A stretch of 64,000 nt of DNA from Pilaira anomala (taxonomy: Eukaryota; Mucoromycota; Mucoromycetes; Mucorales; Mucoraceae), in contig JAIXMQ010000006.1 of assembly GCA_025716855.1 (NCBI GenBank), positions 609,501-673,500 of the forward strand, in the 5' to 3' direction. Shown here piece by piece: positions 57,813 through 64,000 of the stretch (positions are counted from its first letter, which is position 1; each line of letters begins with the position of its first letter). The translations under genes were made by a program, and so were the position numbers. The notes below the pieces were generated by a model. It was given only the letters and a program-made list of their open reading frames with translations. It ran no database searches and had not been told where the DNA came from.

Positions 57813-58896
57813 ATGGCCTTTCTGTAAGAATTTTTTTTTTGATAGTATAATACGTTTTCAAGAGGGCTAAATTATTTTGTAGTTCTGGAATAAAAAAAAA
57901 CCTCAACCGAGCAGGAACAACAGTGAGTAATATTAGTTGGCAACTCTATCCGTGAAATTGGAAGCCAAATAACTAACTTGGTGTATCAACTAGATTAAAC
58001 AAAGAACTGGAGGAACTGATAGAACACAAGATAGTGAATTTGAAGAAGAGCTTGAAAGATTTAGATCGTATGTTGTATATATGGTTTTATCTAAATAATT
58101 TATATATATATATATATATATTAATATAAAAATAGACTTGAAAAGAAATCCGAAAAATTATCAACCAATGCAAAGGAGTATATGAATGCAACTCGAGGTA
58201 AAAAAAAAATAACGATTTTTGCTTGATAATTATAATTATAACTAATATTGTAATAAGCTATCATTGCATCGCAAATGAGATTAATTCAAGTAATTGAAAA
58301 GATGTATGGTGACTCTGCCTTTTCTAACCCTGCTCTCGCTGAATATAAAAGAGCGATAGAAGGTATCGAAAAAGAATCAAAGGATTCTTTGGTAAGATGA
58401 AATGCTTTAATAACAAAATAAAAAAACTATCTCTAACGAATGCATATAGGACCCTGCCTATCAAAAAGCAGTAATTGAACCACTTGCAAGATATGTTTCT
58501 TACTTCCCTGAAGTCAATGAAGCAGTAAAACGCCGTAATAAGAAATTATTAGATTATGATGCTCAACGCTCCAAGGTTAGAAAATTAATTGATAAGCCTG
58601 TTGAGGATCCGTCACGCTTACCAAGAGCCGAACAAGAAGCTAATATGGCCAGAGAATTATATGAAAACTTAAATACCATCTTGATAAATGAACTGCCTAA
58701 AGTAATTGAACTTCGTGTACCTTATTTAGACCCTGTTTTTGAAGCAATGGTTAAATCCCAACTCCGTTTCTCTCAATTGGGATATGAAAAATTAGAAGGC
58801 ATGAGAAACTATATACCTAATGAAGTTGAAGGCGACCGTAGAGTAGATGATGTATTACAACAAATGCGTGAATTGAGTATCTGTGGTAATTTTTAG
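57813..58896 (+). CDS. RVS161: BAR-domain protein (Rvs161/Hob3)
   Basis: Six exons, 57813-57823, 57883-57922, 57994-58067, 58136-58197, 58258-58391 and 58450-58896, give 255 residues, almost all BAR domain. It starts SGIKKNLNRAGTT, an N-BAR-type amphipathic stretch, then QRTGGTDRTQDSEFEEELERFR and the RYVSYFPEVNEAVKRRNKKLLDYDAQRSKVRKL central helix. There is no SH3 domain, as in Rvs161. Rvs161 dimerises with Rvs167 to bend membrane at endocytic sites with actin. The first coding exon is 11 nt, and splicing leaves a 0,2,1,0 pattern that only reads through if all joins are right. Length equals the family norm. Confidence 0.93.
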
Positions 58897-59034
58897 TAAA
58901 TAAAAACCAGTTAAAGCTCCGTGTGGCTTTTTAAAATTAAATGGCTTACAGTCACAAAGTTTTTTTTTCCTATACCCAAAAAGAATCCTACATAATATTT
59001 TTTTTTGTTTTCTAAATACCACTATTATTTAACA

Positions 59035-59635
59035 ATGGCTAAAGAACACAAGAAAGAAAAGAAGGTCAAGGCTGTCAAGAATGACTCTGATAACGAAGAG
59101 GAAGTCCCTCGTTTCCAATCTCCTATCGCTCACCCTTTAGCCGAAAAGAAGCTTGTCAAGAAGATTTATAAGACCATTAAGAAGGGTAATATTTTTTATT
59201 GATTCGAATCAACTTTTTATATTAATATACGTCTGCCTATATAGCCAGCAAAGTTAAGCACGTTCGTCGTGGTGTTAAGGAAGTCGGTAAAGCTCTCCGT
59301 AAGGGTGAGAAGGGTCTTGTTATCATTGCTGGTGACATTTCTCCCTTGGATGTTATTTCTCACATGCCCGTCCTCTGTGAAGATTCTAACGTTCCCTATG
59401 TCTTTGTTCCCTCCAAGGAACAATTAGGTGAGGCCTCTTCTACCAAGCGTCCTACCTCTGTTACCATGATTGTTCTTGGTGGTAAGGGTAAGGATATGAA
59501 GGCCGCCGCTGATTATAAGGAATTATACGATGAATGTTATGCTTCTGCTAAGGATTTGGTAAATATATAGCATAAATGTGAATTAAAATAACGTTAAACT
59601 AACTTCAAAATTAGGACGAGAAGCTTGTTTATTAA
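59035..59635 (+). CDS. NHP2: H/ACA snoRNP protein Nhp2
   Basis: Three exons, 59035-59185, 59245-59558 and 59615-59635, give 161 residues. A basic, acidic-patched N-terminus (1-35) leads to the L7Ae/NHP2 fold: a VRRGVKEVGKALRKGEKGLVIIAGD RNA-binding segment, DVISHMPVLCEDSNVPYVFVPSKEQLG, and a TSVTMIVLGG strand. Nhp2 is a core of H/ACA particles that guide pseudouridylation and telomerase assembly in animals. The last exon has 21 nt (DEKLVY and stop). Codon bias toward C-ending codons fits high expression. Confidence 0.93.
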
Positions 59636-61543
59636 ATTGTTTAGAATCCCTTAATTTTTTTTTAAAAAAAAAAGGTTTTTTGTTTCCCTCTTTCTTCTTC
59701 TCACTTGTATCTCTCTCATAAATCAACTCTTACAACAAAAATCTCGATTCTTTTGAATTTATATCATCATCTTTTCTTTTCTTATTTTTCATATAAAAGA
59801 GTTGCATATATAATTCTATGGAAAAGAAAACTCAACTTTGACATCCATATTTTGTATAAAAAATAAAAAATAAAAATAATTTTATCATATTTAAAGCGGC
59901 GTGTCTTGTCAACGGAAATGTCAAAATCTTAAAGGTTGTATCCATTAGTAAAATACTAAGTAACACAAACATATGTCAGATATACGCAACTGTCGGTAGC
60001 TCATGGCATGTTACTTCCTGGACCACATGAATAAATTCGAGGATCAAATTAAATCTGTTTGCAACACAACCATTAGTTCTCAATGTAACTTACAATCATC
60101 ATTATTACGTAAAAGTGCTACATTATAAACGATTTTTAAATAATGGATATAATAAGATACAATTCGAGCTTTATAACTTGAGTCATAAAGCAATGGGCCA
60201 TTTGTATCTAGTGAATAGTTTGAGTGTGTTTAGTTGTCCTTTTTTTTTAAAAAAAAATATTCGAGTGGTCAAATACGCAATATATTTTTAGATATATTAC
60301 CTTTTCTAACCCATTAAACGACGGTCTCCAACACCTTTAAAAATGCTAGGCTATTTTTATTTTTACAAGTAAAAGTAATTGGGAGGGTAGTAATGCGCAG
60401 GTGATCGTTCTTATTGGTAAGAACATAAAAGTATAATTATATTACATTTTTTCCTATAAACGTCGCGTCTGTAAAATATGGTGGCCAAGTAAAAATAGAT
60501 TTTCCTCAGGGCTGTAGAACATCACCCAAAGCATACATGTAACTACAACATTCTATTCTGAATCAACTATTTAAAGCACTCAAAAGCCTATCTACAGTAT
60601 ATTTACCCAAAAAAGTATGTGTGCGTGAAATAAGCAACTTCGCTCGTAGTTAATATTTTAATCACCTGTAAAAAAATTACCAAATTTTCAGAATATACTG
60701 GAATATATATTTTAGATTTATGCGTGTTTATACTTATACAGAAGTAATTATAGTAATAACTAACGTGTTCTGAAGTTCTGTAATAGTTTATGCCTTTGTC
60801 CCAAAAAAAATGTCGACAGTCAGGGCACTTGTTTTAATTTGAGCTTCAAATGACATAAAGGCTATATGGTAAAATATTCATACATTAATTAATACATATG
60901 CACTCATTTGCTGTAATGTTATTGCACCTTTTTGTCTATGTCGATACGTTGTATAAAATATGCACGACCCAGTAAAGCATTCTATTTTTGGAGAATATGG
61001 TATAGCTCTTTTAACTTTTTTTGTAAGAAAAAAATACAGGCGTTGGTCTCATAAAATATCTCTGTTTTTGTATTTCAAATTGATGCGTTTTTTTTTTTTG
61101 GAGAGTCGGAAAATCAATTGCTTAAGCATTTGAATAAAGAACTTGCATACTGATGGCAAATACTTTGGTTAACCTCGCTCTGTGACTACGGACCTCCTGT
61201 GCTTCCCTGCTGTAGTTACAGATTTTCGGAACAGATGTAATGCGAGGGCACATCAAAGTTTATTTTTAACACGATAAATTCCATATACACGTACATATCG
61301 TTTTAAATCAATAATACGCTAATTGTTCCTGAAAAATAATCTGGGTTACACAGCTTATTTGATAACAATTCCACGCCTCAGCAGAAAAAATAAATGCGGA
61401 TAAAATAAAACCGCCTACTGATAATGGATTAACAAGTATAAATAGCGAGCATTTGAAATCGGATCGTCTCTCTTTTTCCTCTGAAATACGCTTCGCAATT
61501 ATAAGTCTAAATAGCAAGTTATAATAATCATAAAAAAAAAAAA
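59636..61543. other. Intergenic, 1.9 kb, no gene found
   Basis: 3' UTR of NHP2 and a long upstream region of the ABC transporter. It contains T9/A10 and T9/A9 junction tracts (59655-59673, 60240-60257). An open frame on the minus strand at 61308-61517 has no domain. No RNA gene recognised. Confidence 0.45.
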
Positions 61544-64000
61544 ATGACAGGTTTAAAGTTACCGAACTCCTTAAAAAGGGACGTGAATGATTCTTCTTCC
61601 TCTACCAGGTCACAGGATGGAACTCTCGCTGATGTCTATACTTCGTATAGAATTCATTATGATGATTGTGTCACATATGGCGTATCCCACCAAGCTGTTG
61701 ATGTTGAAAGTAATATTATTATATTGTGTATCTCCACTAAAAGTTTACTGATCAAATTTTATTTTATTACTATAGCCGCCATCGATGAATACATTGGATT
61801 GAAAAGAGAACTATCTCAATTAAGCCGCAGATCATCTAATAGAGTTTCCAATAAATTAGAAGAAGGAAACGCTGTCGAGGAAGATTTCAATCTTAGCGAT
61901 TTCTTGCACGGGATGTCCAATAAAAGTATAGAAGCAGGTTATCAACCAAAGCATTTAGGCGTAATTTGGAAAAACCTTATAGTTGAGGTAATTTTTTTTT
62001 CTTTTAAACATAAATCTATTTTTTACATCATTAACAATTTCTTTACTTTATATAGGGCCTCGGCTGTGATGCAAATACAATTCCTACTGTTATTAGTGGT
62101 TTTGTTAAAGCACTTCAATTTTGGAAATTCTTTGGATTTGGTGCTCAAAAGAGTACTAAGGTCATTCTAAAAGATATTTCTGGCTTCTGTAAAGATGGAG
62201 AGATGCTTTTACTATTAGGTCGCCCTGGTTCAGGATGTACAACTTTGTTAAAAATTATTTCTAATATGCGTAGCTCTTTCACTGACGTCAAAGGATCTGT
62301 TAGCTACGGTGGCTTCGATTATAAAGATTTCGATCGTAAATTTCATGGACAGACCTGTTATAGTTCAGAAGAAGATCAACATTATCCTACATTAAGCACA
62401 AAACAGACTTTGGAATTTGCACTTCGTAACAAGACTCCAGGTAATCGTTTGCCAAATGAAAGTAGAAGAGAGTTTATCAATAAGATTCTTTATTTGCTCG
62501 GTAACATGTTGGGTCTTACAAAACAAATGAACACCATGGTGGGGAATGCCTTTGTACGCGGTCTTTCAGGTGGTGAACGTAAACGGCTTTCAATTGCTGA
62601 ACAAATGACGACACAAAGCACTATTAATTGCTGGGATTGCTCTACACGTGGTTTGGATGCTGCTTCTGCATTAGATTTTGTTCGTTCACTTCGTGTTATG
62701 ACGGATGTATTACAAAAAACTACTGTAGCTACTCTTTATCAAGCATCCAACAATATCTTTAATCTATTCGATAAAATCTTACTATTGGATGATGGCCATT
62801 GTCTTTATTTTGGTCCTACCGATACTGCAAAAGAATACTTTGAAAGCCTTGGCTTCTATTGCCCTCCTCGTAAATCCACTCCAGATTTCTTAACCGGTCT
62901 TTGTAATCCTATTGAACGTGAAGTGAAGCCTGGATTTGAATCATTTGTACCTGCAAGCCCTATTGAATTTCAGCAGTGCTATCTTGCATCTTCTGTTTAT
63001 AGTAATATGATGAGAGAATTAGATGCTTATGAACAAATTCTTGAGAAGAAAAATACCGGTGATGATTTTAAAGAAGCAATGAAACAAGAACACCAAAAGC
63101 GGGCCTGCAAAAGTTCACCTTATATTGCTTCATTTTATCGACAAGTATATGCATTAACAATTCGTCAATATTATTTGATCATCACGGATATGCCTTATCT
63201 TATATCTCGTTATGGTACGATCTTGGTCCAGTCCCTTGTTATGGGTTCCGTTTTCTATAATCTTTCTACAGATGGTGCTGGCGCCTATTCTCGTGGAGGT
63301 GCCCTTTTCTTCTCTGTCTTGTTTAATGCTTTTATTTCCCAATCTGAATTAATTGGTTTTTTTATGGGCAGACCAGTTTTAGAAAAACATAAACAATATG
63401 CATTATACAGGCCATCAGCTTTTTATATAGCACAGGTGATTATGGACATCCCATTTGCATTATTACAAGGTAAAAAACATATAAATACAATGTTGTGTCC
63501 ATATTTTATACTAATTTTTACTTTTTTTTTTAAAAAAAAAAATTCAGTTCTTTTGTTTGAATTATGTGCGTATTTTTTGATTGGCCTCAATCTAACTGCT
63601 GGTAGATTTTTTACCTTTTTTATTACCTTGTTTTTTCTCAATATGTGTATGAACGGTTTCTTCCGATTAGGTGGTGCTGTTACGTCTAGCTTATTTGTTG
63701 GTACACAACTATCTGGTAATATCTTAATTGCTTTTATTACTTATTGTGGCTATGTTATTCCAAAAGGTGACATGCATCCTTGGTTAGACTGGATTTATTG
63801 GATCAGTCCTATCGCTTATGGTTTCAAAACACTTGTGGTTAATGAAATGGAAGGCCAATTATATTCATGTGAAGGCCCCGGTAATGTGGTCCCATACGGT
63901 CCTAATTATACTGACTGGAATTATAAAGCTTGTACTATGAAAGGGGGTAACCCTGGTGAAAACTTTGTACTTGGTGACAATTATATTATGGCTGAATATG
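61544..64000 (+). CDS. PDR-type ABC transporter (ABCG), 5' part
   Basis: Exons 61544-61709, 61776-61987, 62056-63469 and 63548 onward; truncated by the window end, about 748 residues seen. It has the ABC-then-membrane order of pleiotropic drug resistance pumps: a Walker A GRPGSGCTTLL (the normal lysine is Cys, as usual in the first PDR NBD), an intact LSGGERKRLSIAEQ signature, Walker B CWDCSTRGLD, then TMD1 from about residue 510, with LTIRQYYLIITDMPYLISRYG at its start. The second half lies outside. In fungi these pumps export sterols, lipids and many drugs. The last intron contains a T10/A11 tract abutting the 3' splice site. Confidence 0.95.

Noticed and set aside
61308..61517. 69-codon minus-strand frame upstream of the ABC transporter
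   Set aside because: No domain or splice partner; probably promoter sequence.

Overview
The window is nuclear DNA from a fungus. It is very AT-rich, full of A and T homopolymers, and its genes are split by many short introns (mostly 50-100 bp, GTAAGT- or GTAAAA-type donors and TAG/CAG acceptors). The genes are standard eukaryotic housekeeping genes plus a fungal 1,3-beta-glucan synthase, Kre9-like wall proteins and a PDR-type ABC transporter. Compact genes, a WNK kinase and degenerate echinocandin hot-spot residues in the glucan synthase fit an early-diverging fungus, most likely Mucoromycota (Mucorales). That placement is inference. I see no virus, transposase, plasmid, CRISPR array or secondary-metabolite cluster.

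Layout. 0.9-6.4 kb: a PH-domain protein, TFIIB (minus), Mediator MED4, and a short secreted Kre9-like protein (minus). 9.2-10 kb: its GPI-anchored paralogue (minus). 11.3-20.8 kb: glucan synthase, an NmrA-like protein, a paraoxonase-like protein, and ubiquitin-conjugating enzyme Ubc4 (minus). 21.1-22.9 kb: divergent ribosomal protein genes uL15 and uS9. 23.1-25.8 kb: a cytosolic periplasmic-binding-protein-like gene and a bHLH factor (minus). 25.8-30.5 kb: a gene-poor stretch holding one intron-containing tRNA-Ile(UAU). 30.5-38.3 kb: an NADP-type alcohol dehydrogenase, a Grx3/4-type glutaredoxin, a LITAF-like protein, a WNK kinase, mitochondrial uS17m, and a LYR protein. 38.3-50.3 kb: glucosidase II alpha, a DinB-like protein, a PPP4R1-like HEAT protein, an NDUFA4/B12D-type protein, and a TBC-domain protein. 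50.6-59.6 kb: the tRNA thiolase NCS6/CTU1, a second alcohol dehydrogenase (inverted copy of the first), a secreted His/Arg/Asp-rich protein, TLS1/Hep59, an Rvs161/Hob3 BAR protein, and NHP2. 61.5-64 kb: the 5' part of a PDR-type ABC transporter that runs off the window.

Most genes stand alone and do not form a pathway cluster. The groupings the sequence does show are: two Kre9-like paralogues with matching exon structure; two alcohol dehydrogenases with identical exon lengths and a shared promoter signature, 21 kb apart and inverted; and one divergent ribosomal-protein pair. All exon joins were worked out by hand from splice signals, reading frame and family resemblance. The tiny terminal exons in particular need RNA-seq support.
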